A DNA stretch of 64,000 bases from Diadema setosum (Eukaryota; Echinodermata; Echinoidea; Diadematoida; Diadematidae), in the NCBI RefSeq assembly GCF_964275005.1, contig NC_092702.1, positions 33,270,726 through 33,334,725 on the forward strand, read 5' to 3'. The notes under the pieces were generated by a model, which had not been told where the DNA came from, ran no database searches, and was given only the letters and a program-made list of their open reading frames with translations. This document shows positions 35,752 through 47,585 of this stretch, one piece after another. Position 1 is the first letter of the stretch, and each line of letters opens with the position of its first letter. A program made the translations under genes and the position numbers.

Positions 35752-37691
35752 CATTCAAAACACACACACACAATCAGAAACCAAACAAATTTATTCTACC
35801 AGTAATTAGGAATTGCCGGTTTAGATTTTAGATTTGGCGGATTTCAGTGTAATGTCAGTGCAGTGTAAACCTGGAAAAAAATCACGCACACATCATACAA
35901 ACACACACACACACACACATACATACACAACCACTTATTACATTACATAATCAAGACACGTCATTGACGACACAAATAAATTGGTGCGTGAACATTATTT
36001 AATGATCGGGGACTCAAAGGCAATTGTGATAGAGTGAAATTACAAGTATGCGACAATTAATATTTTAAACCACAATAACGTCCTTTAAAAAGTATTCCCG
36101 ATCGTTGACGCTTGCACGGAATAATTACTGTTTAGACTTTGCCTCTTTGCCGTCAGTCTTATTGACATAGAATTGTAACCAAGTCACTTAGTGACGATTT
36201 ACAACATTCCATGAAACTTCCTTATAAGCCGAAGCGAGTCTATATCTTTACTTTGCACATCGACGTCTAACTGCTCACTTTGTTTGCTGTAGTTTGAACA
36301 TTGTAAGAACTAATCTGAACAGGAGAGCTCAGAGAAAAAAAATGTATGCCTTTAAATAGTGTGTATCACACAGTTAAGGTGACATAGGCTTCACAAAAGC
36401 TGATTATCTCCATAACGATGAAAAAAAAATTATTGCAATGCCGTGATAATATTGATAATAATCATTATAATAACAATATTAATTCTAAGATGAAGACGAA
36501 GAAAAAACAAAGAAGAAGGGTGGTGTGACGACCTCTTCCCACACCCCTACCCGTAAGCCCAAATACTCACTTCCCCCATTCTGCTAGAAGGACAGCGTAT
36601 CTGAAATGGAGCTAAGACTCCCATACAAACTTCAGTGATGGGAGTGAACTGGTATTTCCAATTTCATGAACACACAACATGGATACACTGCCACCGCGCA
36701 TAAAGTGTGATATCAAGATTATGACAACTCACTGAGCTTTGAAGTGCAGATAAAGCACACCCATAATGTCTGACATGCACGCATTGTTTGACAATTCATA
36801 CTAATCACTTTAAAAAAGCACTTAGACTTCTTTTTCTTTTTCTTTAAGGGAATACTGATGGGGAAGAGGGGAAATTATTGATGATTAAGTTTTATGGACG
36901 AAAAAAAAAAATCTGGAATTTCAAAGAAACACAAAATTATGTGATCTTTAAGATAAAAATGATAAACTTAAGCCCGCAAAAACAAACATACAAACAAAAG
37001 AGTACTTTGACTGTTTATGCATGTTTAGTCATCAACAATGACCGACATTGCCTCAAATCTCTGAAAGTCGCCTTTCAATAACGTGCAAACATAAAATGGT
37101 GAAAAGGAATACACAGATTGATACGCAACATCAAGGAATCCCCACAGATCGTCTAGTCCCATAAACAGAGTCCCTCGTGCAATGAACAATCTCTTTAGAC
37201 AATATGAGTTTCTGATATCTGTAGATGGCGAAACAAAACCCAAATAGTTCTTGGCATGATGAAGTGCTCCTATTTAGACTTTTTTAATCTAAAGCTAGAC
37301 TGTGATTACCATATATATTGCCTCTGGGACGCAGCGCTAACAAGGACATCTTTCGACCGGCCCATATTGGGCAAAGATGCCCCAATTATCTACTGTGTGT
37401 GAATTTGAATGACATTTACAGTGACGGTTTATATCTTCTCCTTCACCGATCTATTTGTGGGGCTTTGTTATGCAATTCGCGGGTTAAAAAGGTGACTGGC
37501 TAGGAGAGATTTTTCACGTCTGCTCCAACCTCTCGCCCGGTCTTTCAATGCAAGATAGATTGGGCGATGGAATTTTAATGACTGCGAAAAGGGATTATGC
37601 ATATAGCTTAATTAAAATCAAGCTCGTCCATCTCGTTGGTGGGGACATCGGTACATCACTTACACCAGCCACAGAAGGGTACTAAACCATC

Positions 37692-38056
37692 CTCCAATAA
37701 ACGGGGTCATCTCACAAGACCGACATCCACGAGTCATACAGCCCACGAGTTCGACATTGAAAAGAGGTCCACGAGTCATACAGCTCACGAGTCATATAGC
37801 CCATGAGTTTCACACCAGGCAAATAAAGCCTATGAGTTTGACACTATAGGTAAAAACAGACAACGAGTTCGACAGGTTAGCCTACAACACGGGGCTTAAT
37901 GAGTCGGTCTCGTGGGCCTTGTTAGCTTAGAGTCGAACTCATGGGCTGTATGACTCGTGAGCTGTATAACTCATGGGCTGTATGACTCGTAAGCTCTGTG
38001 ACTCGTGGGCTGTGTGACTCGTGGGTGTCGGTCTCGTGACGTGCACTCCAATAAAC
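37692..38056. mobile_element. Foldback element with 11-bp target duplication
   Basis: The 343-bp body (37703-38045) is flanked by the direct repeat CTCCAATAAAC (37692-37702 and 38046-38056). The left arm carries irregular tandem copies of CACGAGTCATACAGCC; the right arm carries the inverse (GGCTGTATGACTCGTG). The outermost repeats are CAAGACCGACATCCACGAG and CTCGTGGGTGTCGGTCTCG-like sequence. No open frame of note. The overall plan recalls foldback elements, whose inverted arms are built of short tandem repeats. A related sequence at 38269-38360 looks like the uninserted site. Confidence 0.7.
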
Positions 38057-38365
38057 ATGTTATAGTTGATTCAATTTGATAAGCCGTAAAAGACTGTAAG
38101 AGAGTGAGCACTGTTTTGTTGCGTAGAATGCCAAACCTGCAGTAGTTAATCAGGGAGGGGTCTCTTTCCACCCCCCTGAGTTAATAGATCAACATGAATC
38201 TTAAGATGCTTGACTGCTGTAGTAAAATCGGGTACCAAACATGAGGCTTTGAATCAACAATGTCAACAAAGGGCATTACAACATCTTCCAACAAACATAT
38301 TTCATTCAATTCGATAAACTGTAAATTATTGTAAGAAAGGGAGTACAGTTCTGCTGTGTATACGT
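38057..38365. repeat. Diverged direct duplication of the foldback target site
   Basis: The sequence right of the foldback (AACATGTTATAGTTGATTCA, then GATAAGCCGTAAAAGACTGT) is repeated about 250 bp later as AACATATTTCATTCA and GATAAACTGTAAATTATTGT. The sequence to the left of the foldback (GGGTACTAAACCATCCTCC) is repeated at about 38,270 as GGGCATTACAACATCTTCC. The second copy is continuous across the point where the foldback sits. Confidence 0.65.
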
Positions 38366-38576
38366 GAACATGTCCGTTCTCCATGCAACTCACTATTGAG
38401 ATGATTTTGGTGGCTTGAGACTACACAGTTGAATCTTTGAAACGGCCGACCTATTTCCACATTGTCATTTCTAATATCCGATGAAAAAGATAGAAACACA
38501 TGCATTTAGGATTGGTCAAACTTCGTATACAAAGTACACCAAAATGGCACATATAGGTTTAATAGCTTAACAATGT

Positions 38577-38966
38577 TTAAAGGGATCGTACAGTTTTGGT
38601 TGAGACCTAATTTCAGGTTTCTAACATTTTTTGGTGAAATAATGAGAAACCTCTTATGAAATATGAAAGAGCATGTAATTCTATGAAGAATTCAACATTT
38701 ATTTGATGAAAATTGGTTTTGAAATGGCTGAGATATCCCAAAAAGAGCAATTCTAATGAAGTGTGGGACCCACACTTTATTACTATCCCTTTGTTTTACT
38801 TTGTTTTTGGATGTTTCAGTCATTCCAAACCTGATTTTCATCAAATAAACTTTGAATTCCTCTTAAAATGGTATGCTCTGTACTACATCATTAGTGTTTT
38901 CTTGGTATCTCGCAAAAAGTTAAAAGCCCAATTCTCATCTCCACCAATACTGTACTATCCCTTTAA
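38577..38966. repeat. Palindromic TTAA-flanked element, family A, copy 5
   Basis: The ends are TTAAAGGGATCGTACAG and TACTATCCCTTTAA. It is nearly identical in layout to 33085-33474, and lies about 175 bp beyond the stop codon of the dopamine receptor gene, so it may be within that gene's 3' untranslated region. Confidence 0.88.
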
Positions 38967-39141
38967 CTGTCAAAGAAAATAATCACTGCTTATTCAATAA
39001 GAACGAAAATTCATTGCAAAGATGAAGTTTAAATGTGAAATTACATCACAGGGAACAAAGCAAGATATGGGCGTGGCGGTTTACCAAATGTAAACCTCCC
39101 GTTTTTTCTGAATACAATGCACTTTACTTTTGAGTGAGTGT

Positions 39142-40695
39142 CTAAAAATAGATGAAAGGCAATGAGTATTTCATATTCGATTGTGCACTGCTACTTGTAT
39201 CCATCGAATTTCTTTCGTCACTGTACTGCGTAATTGATGTGTCTGCCACCACTCCTCCGGGGTAATTACAGGCCAGTGATCCCGCTCGTCCTATTTCAGA
39301 CGTGGTTGTGCTCATCTTTGTGCGTTTCCACGCGCAGAGGACGCGCATAAATGCGCGTTTGAATCGACGACTCGCGAATGCGTAGATCAGCGGGTTCAGC
39401 GCGCTGTTGACGTAACCCAACCACGTGACAAAGGCAATGAGAATGGGATGAAAATAGCACGACGTACAGACGGGCGCCGTGACATTGACGATAAAAAATG
39501 GCAGCCAACAGATAATAAAGACGCCCATGACAATTCCCAGCGTGCGCGCAGCTTTGTGTTCTCGAGAAAGGCGCGACATGAATTTCTTTCCGGGAGCACC
39601 GTTTTTGCGATGGACAGCGCCTTTTACTCCTTGTTGAGAAAATGAGTTTGAATTTGTTCCTGTTCGCTTTTGCAAAGTTCCATCGACGCTACGAATGGCG
39701 CCCCCTTGGTGAACGCGCATGGCCATTCCGTTCCCGTGGCCATTAGAACACTTCATGAGCTTGGTTCCCGTACGCAACGCGCGCACCTGGCCCACCGCTG
39801 TCCGATAAATTTTTAGGTACATGAATACCATGATGAAGGATGGGATGTAAAAAGAAACGCATGATGAAGTGATTAGGTATACTGTATTTGAGGGAAAGAT
39901 GCATTCCATTGGAGGGTGAGGAGGTTCGATGGCTCGCCACCACAGAATACAGGGGAAGGAGATTGCTGCCGAGCATACCCAGGCGACGCCTATCAGAAAT
40001 ACAGCCGTGCGCTTCGTCATGCGCGTAGGGTAGCTCATTGGATGCGTGATGGCCCAGTAGCGATCGCACGCTATCATGCACAGATTCAAAATGGAGGCGG
40101 TACAGCCGAGGATGTCGAACGCGTGCCAGAGGTCGCACCAGACCGACCCAAACGGCCAGTAGCCTCTCGTGATTTCCGCGTGAATCGAGAACGGTAGCAC
40201 CACGGATCCGATGAGGAAATCGGCGCAGGCCAGAGAGACGATGAAGAGATTCGTGACGGTTCGCAAGTGACGCTCTCGATAGACAACCAGAATGACGAGG
40301 GTATTTCCGAATATGATCATCACAGCGAGGAAACTGGCGAGCAATCCGACTAAAACACTGCGTAACAACTCGTCATCGAAAGATTCTTCATCGGGCAAGG
40401 TAGTGTGGTCGGACATATTTGCAGATGACATTTCTGCGACGTCGTACGTGGATGACGACAGGCTCGACAGAGGCAAATATGTCGTACTCGAGTCCACACT
40501 AACGTCTGTCCCGATGTCAACCGTCATCATAAGGTACTGTTGTGAAGACGAAGACTCGACCTCCTCTACTGTCACTGACTCGTAGGCTTGTCCCACTGTG
40601 GTGGTCTCCGACTGCATACCCGACTCTGTCGGGCTCCGTGGACTCAGGGACACTGACACCTCAGTCAAAATATCAGTACCAATGAAGGTTGCCAT
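39142..40695 (-). CDS. Invertebrate-type dopamine receptor (Dop1R2/DAMB-like GPCR)
   Basis: An intronless frame of 517 residues encodes a complete class A receptor. A Ser/Thr-rich N-terminus of about 110 residues carries an N-glycosylation site (NMS, 93-95). Seven membrane spans follow from about residue 112. Visible family marks are N131 (TM1), D159 (TM2), C187 and C265 (disulfide), D194 in TM3 (amine counter-ion), DRY 211-213, S277/S278/S281 in TM5 (catechol contacts), CWLPFF 396-401 and NPLIY 434-438. The segments AISFPCILWWRA, TGTKLMK and KAARTLGIVMGVFIICWLPF match Drosophila Dop1R2 (DAMB) as I remember it. This class acts at the plasma membrane, usually through Gs or Gq. The third loop is about 80 residues. 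Translation starts at ATG 40695; a TGACGTAA motif (CRE-like) lies about 140 bp upstream. Octopamine or other amine specificity cannot be excluded. Confidence 0.88.
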   Translation of the reverse strand: MATFIGTDILTEVSVSLSPRSPTESGMQSETTTVGQAYESVTVEEVESSSSQQYLMMTVDIGTDVSVDSSTTYLPLSSLSSSTYDVAEMSSANMSDHTTLPDEESFDDELLRSVLVGLLASFLAVMIIFGNTLVILVVYRERHLRTVTNLFIVSLACADFLIGSVVLPFSIHAEITRGYWPFGSVWCDLWHAFDILGCTASILNLCMIACDRYWAITHPMSYPTRMTKRTAVFLIGVAWVCSAAISFPCILWWRAIEPPHPPMECIFPSNTVYLITSSCVSFYIPSFIMVFMYLKIYRTAVGQVRALRTGTKLMKCSNGHGNGMAMRVHQGGAIRSVDGTLQKRTGTNSNSFSQQGVKGAVHRKNGAPGKKFMSRLSREHKAARTLGIVMGVFIICWLPFFIVNVTAPVCTSCYFHPILIAFVTWLGYVNSALNPLIYAFASRRFKRAFMRVLCAWKRTKMSTTTSEIGRAGSLACNYPGGVVADTSITQYSDERNSMDTSSSAQSNMKYSLPFIYF

Positions 40696-42629
40696 ATTTG
40701 AGAATTTCAGTCTGATAGCGGTACAGTGTCCACGTAGTCAATTAGGGCAGCATCGCTACCCCAGAGTAAATGTGGTCAGAACCCGACGAAGATCCTCGCA
40801 TAATCTGTTGAGAAAAAAGAATGACACAAACATGACGTAATTACCCAAGGTGTAATGCGTTTTATTTCGCCATGCATTATGAAGCATCGTCCCATATAGA
40901 GTTAGCTACTTGCGAAGTTACTGTACCTCACCGGCAATACATTCTGACAATTTTCGCTATCAATACGGGAGATTGATCTAGGAATGGGGAGACAATTGCA
41001 TTGCGGCGTCATGGTACAATAGCCTTATCAGCTCTGTAAGGATCAGCGCGGATACTCAAAGGGGTTTCATTCCAAGGAGCATCACTGGCAAAACACCAGT
41101 GCATCGCAAACTTAAGGGCGGAGCACTTATGCGGCTGCCGCGGGTTCGATGTCACGAGCCTTGAATTCAGCCGTCATTACGCAGTCATGATATGGATTCT
41201 GAGTCTCTGTGAAGACAAAAAGCGAGTAACAATATTATTCATTGTCAATCCTGATGATAAGACTACCCGGCGTGTTTATAATCTAGAATATATTTTATTT
41301 ATTACATATAAAATAATCATATTATAAAGATAAAGGCGTAAATATTCATATTTGAATGACGCGCCTCAAATACGAAAACAACAAAACAACAACAATCTAG
41401 AATATTCAATCCCCAATCTTGCAAACAAACTGCATGTTTTTGTGCTTGATGTCTTGATGTATTTGATGCGAAAATAAAAATAAGCCACAATCAATCGATT
41501 TCTCACTTGCTTCGATTGTTACCGTCTTTAAACTTTTTAGCACTCCTGTACATTTTTGTACATTTCACCCTGAACGGCTCCTGCCTGCCGAACGAATCAG
41601 TTACTGCGTTGTTATTGCGATTTTAACAAGACCGTGTGGACATTCTAAAAGTGTGAAGCGATCCTGGCAATTTACTAAAAAGAAAAACGATGTGGGTCGT
41701 CTGCTAATATTGAATGAATGACGAAAAGAAATGAATAAACAGCTCGGGTGGAAAATTGAGCAAACTAAGTGGAATTTCACACGAATGAATGCTTGACCTT
41801 GGGTACAGTCAGTGATGTCCCTACTAAAATTCGGAAAAAGATGTAAAAAAAAAAACGAATTTAGGTCTTGGAGGTATTGAGAGCAATTTCTTTATTTTGA
41901 CAATGATTATCCTGCCAAACAAAATAGAACAGTTGTCGCAGGTAACAATAGGTGGATATAGATTAGCACAACGCAGGTGCCCTAAACCACTTGACTACAA
42001 CAATCGGTAAGGTTATCCCGCCCTCATTGGCTCGATAACAGTTTTCTTCTTCAGCGTCTTTTTCAGCCATGTTTTCATGAAGCTGCGCCTGCCTTTTCTT
42101 TTTCAAGCCATCCATTATAACTACAAGACCATATTAGAGTACCACTTACAGTTAAATCATTATTAGCCGCAGGTTTGAGAGAAATGTGTCGGAATATGTA
42201 TTTGTATAAAAGCACATGATAATATATTTATTATACGCCTCCTCACTTAGGCTATGTTCAAGACGATTTGTACATAATACATAAATGCATACGTACATAC
42301 GTACACATGGTTATTTTATACGTATATGAATATATATGTACTATTTGCTAATGTAATTAATCATTGTAAACAACTTCGATTCTCTTTTTAATCATTTTCT
42401 TGGGGGCCTGAAAGATTTTTTTTTTCTAAGCAGATGAATATATAGATCATAATACAGTCTTTGCAAAAAGCATTGGGGTTTAAAATTCAGAATACTCATT
42501 GACATTTGGGCCAAATAATCGACAAGCAATATACTCGACGATAACTTCTGACGTTTTTTATAATGTAAGAAAAATATTCAATGACGAATGTACCGATTTC
42601 AGACAATTTCGGCGTTAACACATACACTT
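40696..42629. other. 5' flank of the dopamine receptor gene
   Basis: No exon is supported. TGACGTAA at about 40,833 may be a cAMP-response-like site, but it is a single short motif. The rest is AT-rich with no clear repeat structure. Confidence 0.45.
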
Positions 42630-44222
42630 TTTTTTGTTTTTCAATGATATTTTATTGATTTCATTCAAATCAATCATAAATCAACCCATTCTGGGTGTAA
42701 CATGAACATAAAAAAGGTACAAATGCCATTCAAAAGACAAATTAATTACCAACTTATACTGCCAATCATCTCCCTTCAAACATAACAACTCGATTATAAA
42801 TCAATCTTCACGAGAAAATATTGACATGTACAAAAAAAAATATATATATATATCTTTGACTATGGTATACTTATACTGCCAATCATCTCTCTTCAACATA
42901 ACAACTCGATTATAAATCGAGTATATAAGGGTATATACAAGGGTATATACATAAAAAAAGCAAAATAGCAAAACTAGAATGAAATCATTTCATTGAAAAT
43001 CAAATCCCCATCCCCACCAACCCCGATGCACTCAAACCTATCCCACACCCCCACCATAACCCCAAACACATACATCCACAACCACCACACACATACACCC
43101 CAAACACCCACACACATACACACCAACACCAAAAACACACATACACACACACACCCCACACACAAAACACACCCGAAGCGATACCACCTTCCTTCCTATA
43201 AATGAAAACGACTTCCAAATGTTGATTGATACGTACAACATACAAGCGTGTAATGGCCGTATGCAGAAAAGCATCGTCCGCCCGCACCCAAATACCGCTC
43301 CAAATACCCATTCAAATTCAAACAAAACTCATCAAACTCCCAGCTGCGGACAAAATCCTATAACTTTTACACCACCAAAAACTTATCCCTCCCCGCGCGC
43401 GGCCAATGACACATTATATTGCCTTCACCACTGATAACTACACTGTACTAATAAAAAGAAAAAGAAAACAAAACAATACTTAAACTCTCGTTTCAGAAAC
43501 ATTTTCCCATTTCAGCAAATGTAATCCCAACTTATTTCTTTTTATAGCAATTTCTTTTTCTTCATCCCGAAAACTTATTATTCTTTTACAAATTTTCTCC
43601 AAAGTAGGAATTTTTCCCTCCGACCTAGATCTGAAAATGATATATTTCAAAATAAAAATTATTGTATTATAAAATTTTACTTTTGGATCCCTTCCCGTAA
43701 CACCAAAATGAACATCTCTCCACTCTATACTTCGAAGATCTGCCATCTCTAACCTATCTATCACTTCCTGCCACAAATTCTTAATATACACACAATCCCA
43801 AAATAAATGTTTATATGTTTCTACCGATTGCTCACAAAAAGAACATCGGTTATTTGCAACGAAACCAAACTCAAAAAGATTTTCCTTTGTATAAACAACT
43901 CCATGTAATAATTTATACTGAAATTCCCTAAGTTTCGTTAGAAGTGTTGTCATTCTTGGTATTAAAAATATATGTGTAATTTCCTTTTTCGAAAACAAAT
44001 AATCATTTTGGCCATCTTTCATTCGTAAAACATACAATTGCTGTAAATTTGTAACAAAGAGTTCATACACCTTTCTAAATGAAACATCTTTCAATAAAAT
44101 TACATTCTCAAAAATTTTCAAAAAAATATTATATTCCTCTTTATCAACAGAATAAAAATCATATATATTTCCCTCAAATTTCTGGCTTCTTACAACAACC
44201 TCCCCTATTTCCCAAACTTCCC
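42630..44222 (-). mobile_element. 5'-truncated L1/Tx1-like LINE, 3' end
   Basis: On the minus strand the frame from about 44,222 to 43,480 ends with the C-terminal part of a LINE reverse transcriptase. LREFQYKLLHGVVYTKENL is followed by a zinc-knuckle-like motif CSFCEQSVETYKHLFWDC (C-x2-C-x8-H-x4-C), the zf-RVT type of L1/Tx1 LINEs. A 3' untranslated part of about 850 bp includes a strongly G-rich tract (43,005-43,180 on the complement). Near the end lie AATAAAA and an A-rich tail (42,631-42,645). The 5' end is lost; endonuclease and palm domains are absent. CACATACAC occurs just beyond the tail (about 42,621) and again near 44,255, which may be the target duplication. The open reading frame is intact over about 245 codons, so the insertion is fairly young. 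Confidence 0.75.
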
Positions 44223-44290
44223 AACACACACACGCACACACACAAAACACACACACACGCACATACACAGAACACACACACACACATGTG
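44223..44290. repeat. (CA)n-rich tract next to the LINE 5' end
   Basis: An imperfect CA tract with GC and GAA interruptions. It explains the Cys/Val-rich start of the open frame that runs into the LINE. Confidence 0.85.
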
Positions 44291-44810
44291 GGGGGAAGAC
44301 TTTTGATGGTATGGATGCATCACATGGATTTCAAGAATTAAATGGAGTGGGAAAATGGTAAAGTGACTTTAAAGTGTAGGGCCTAGTTACGCATAGGCGT
44401 GTAATCAAAGTTCCTACAGACAATATCTCTGATTAGCAGAGCGAAACCACACGCTAAACGTCTTTTTGACTAATGTGTTCCCAAATGTAGCCCACACTGT
44501 CATTGATAGTTTGTCACGCTCTGAAAAATTACAGTTTCGGCAGCTTCCCTCTTATGGCTTGCTTCATCTTTAGTATATGCGATTTCACATTGGGGGGATA
44601 CAAAGATTCTCTGCCACAGACGGTGCTGTTTCAAAGGCAAATTATGTTCAGAGGTATTTATGTTGTGGGCAGTAGAACAAAACTGCTGATATTCATCTGA
44701 TATCAGCAATTAAAATGAATGATTTATACTTCATTGATTCTTGGAAATCTTCTTTCACATGTCTTTAAGGTATAGACAGTATTGTAGTGTTATATATAAA
44801 CTTATCTATG

Positions 44811-44843
<33 letters not shown>

Positions 44844-44914
44844 ATAGAGAAATTGGGTTTCCATTTTATCCATTCTATCATTTATTTTCTGGTCAGATTT
44901 CCCTTTTTTTGTTT

Positions 44915-44965
<51 letters not shown>

Positions 44966-45073
44966 TATTCAGTAACATTTGAACAGAGTAGTTCCCTCAG
45001 TTTATCAACAGTTTTCCGGGGGAGCACTGTGAACAAATGTATGATATAACACTGGAATATCATTGACTTCATA

Positions 45074-45128
<55 letters not shown>

Positions 45129-46274
45129 GATGCAAGGATGGATTAATCTCATTCATAAATTCGAACGCAAAACAAAGAGAGAAAGAGAGTATATTATTGT
45201 AGTATACAGAGATCACAAAGGCTGAACTACAGCATATTGTTCACCCGACCTTTTATCGCACTCGAAGTACTCCTCATAATGCTGGCAGTAGTAAAGTAAT
45301 GAACATTTTTGACGTTCCAAAGGGACCCATACCCATGTTCGATGTAATGACGACCATTGCACGAGCGGACACATTGACCCCCAATAGGCACTTGTGAGTT
45401 TGGCATCCCATTACAGAAATACCCATACAGAGGCGGGCGCGAACTCATTAGCGCGGAATGTTGGTTGAGTTTGATTGAATACAAATTGAGCGTGATTGTC
45501 AAAACGTCGTTCGGTTAAACGGCGGGAGTAACCCGACCACATAGTTTAGTTTTCATGAGTTCGCCATTGGGTACTTTCGCCGGCTTATTGAATTGACGGG
45601 GTCAACAGTCATCACTGCAGAGGCTAATGAGAGAATTTCTTTCTTAGATGAGAAAAAGGGCGAAAACATCCCTAAAAAAAAAGATTGATTCGTCGCTGAC
45701 TTTCACTTTCTTGTTCAATCTCCTCTCAGATTGCTTGAGCCTCCTTGACATGACTTCAAGGAGAAAGAAAATAAACCATTATTAAGACATCGAACATTGC
45801 CTTTATTTTGACTTTAGAGCCTTTTCTTCGTCTTGCGCGGGGCCCATATAGATAGACTATTGTACAATGCATACTTGCAGTATGGTATTTGTACCACGTA
45901 CTTCTATAAATCTATTCATATTATCATTTTATAGCAGTAGGGCCTAGTAGTATTCTAGTAACACAATGATAATCATTAAAAAAAACACATTAAGTGGCAA
46001 AAGCCAATTAACTGCACGATGCAACCACCAGCTTTGTACTTGTTTATTCATTTGTTTATTTGAATTTGAGGATGGATTTTTTTCCTTTCAGAAGGATTGG
46101 AATTAAAAAAAAATATATATGTTCGAGTAGATATTAAAAGAAAGTGAAGAAAAGGCATCACGTATCTGTCATGATCGCCCTATAAAGCATCAACTCCTTC
46201 ACGCCCATGAGAGATCCTTGTTCACCAGGTTTATAAGTATCTGTATCGTGCTATTAATATGTTTCTGGGGTTTG

Positions 46275-46329
<55 letters not shown>

Positions 46330-46522
46330 TGTGTGTGTGTGTGTGTTTTCTGTGATTTAACATGATCCGGAAACCGTGGACATGGGACACAATCAGGCAC
46401 CCTGGCGTTGCACCAGGCGTTTCTTCTTTCTCCTCTTAAAGGGGCAGTCTTCCCACTGAAATGGACAGGGGATTCAAAGAATGCAGAAAAGTCCATGAAA
46501 ACCCTCGATGAAAGTTTGAAAA
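44291..46522. other. Gene-free stretch rich in dinucleotide repeats
   Basis: It holds (GT)n at 44,812-44,843, (AT)n at 44,918-44,961 and 45,073-45,126, and (GT)n at 46,277-46,347. A 91-codon minus-strand frame at 45,227-45,502 has a Cys-containing stretch but no recognisable family. Confidence 0.5.
46277..46347. repeat. (GT)n microsatellite
   Basis: About 35 GT units with one GGG interruption. Confidence 0.93.
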
Positions 46523-47585
46523 AGATTGATTTGATTTGATTTGATTTGATTTGATTTGATTTATTGGTTCCTGCATTATATCATTGCTTATGCAGATACA
46601 TACACATATATCATATACATTGTTGGTACCATACATATAAATGGATATACATAGACATTAAGTGCTAACAAGGTAAGTTTCTTCATTACCTTTATAATGT
46701 ACAGCAATACAGTTTCTTCATTGCTTTTACAATGTACAACAGAACATATCAGTGATGCAATGAATAACGCAGAAGGGCTACAGCTTAAGCATTGCTTGAT
46801 TTGCATGCAGCCCTCGTACATAATACATAACATATAGGAAAATAAGGGGAGGGATGACTTGCATAGAGATAGGATAGGAGAAAGGAGAGAGGAGAGGTCT
46901 GTCTGCTTTCACTATACACAAAGTTAGATCACCTGGATCACTGAATAAAGCATAGCAAAGTATTTTCTCACCGAGGTACAGGTGAACACTTACAAGTCAT
47001 GGTCGGTTACATAACATTACGCAATAACTTCTGAACGGCGATAATTCAACAAGGGAATTTCACATACGATACAATTGCAATGACATTATAAGATCACTGA
47101 TATCCAGAAAGCAGCATTGTCTTTACAGCTTTCTTGAAAGAATACATAGACTTTAAAATTCGAATTTCTGAAGGAAGAGAGTTCCAAATATCAGGTCCAG
47201 TGTGTCTGATAGATTTCAGAGCCATCACCGTTTTAGGATTTTGTAGATGAAATTTATCAGATTGCCTTGTGGGATAAGAATGTATATCCTTGTTTAACTG
47301 AAATAATGGGAGGAAAGAAGATGGCAACTGACCGTTGTACAAACGAAACATAAAAAGTGAATTTTGCAGAAAAGTAATATCATTTACCTTTAGTGTTTTT
47401 AATTCTACGAACAAAGGATCCGAATGGTCCCGATGGCCTGAATTGGTACATATACGTATAGCTTTCTTTTGTAGAAGCAATATACTGTCAATGTGACTTT
47501 TCGCAGTTGCCCAAACAATGTTACAATATGAGATAGTCGACAATATCAACGAATTATAAAGCATAAATAAAATCACTAAACCAGT
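46523..47585 (-). mobile_element. 5'-truncated CR1/L2-like LINE
   Basis: A minus-strand frame (47,576-47,094, 160 codons) matches the C-terminal reverse transcriptase region typical of CR1/L2-type LINEs: LYNSLILSTISYCNIVWATA, LLQKKAIRICTNSGHRDHSD, IHSYPTRQSDKFHL and GPDIWNSLPSEIRILKS. It ends in a stop followed by about 550 bp of 3' untranslated sequence and a tail of about eight AAATC units (46,523-46,562). Such short-repeat tails instead of poly-A are usual for this group. The palm and endonuclease parts are missing, so the copy is dead on arrival. The intact frame suggests a recent insertion. Confidence 0.8.

Larger units (their letters stand above)
33656..37691. other. Gene-free stretch with simple repeats
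   Basis: It holds (TTTG)n-like DNA at 34,466-34,625, (AT)n at 35,465-35,525 and CA-AT at 35,670-35,750. Small GC-richer open frames lie at 34,885-35,201 on both strands, but I cannot assign homology or splice sites, so no gene is called. Confidence 0.45.

Noticed and set aside
39296-40840. Several 60-130 codon frames on both strands
   Set aside because: Shadows of the dopamine receptor coding sequence in other frames.
42974-43325. Cys/Val/Gly-rich frames of 60-100 codons
   Set aside because: They come from the G-rich tract of the LINE 3' untranslated region.
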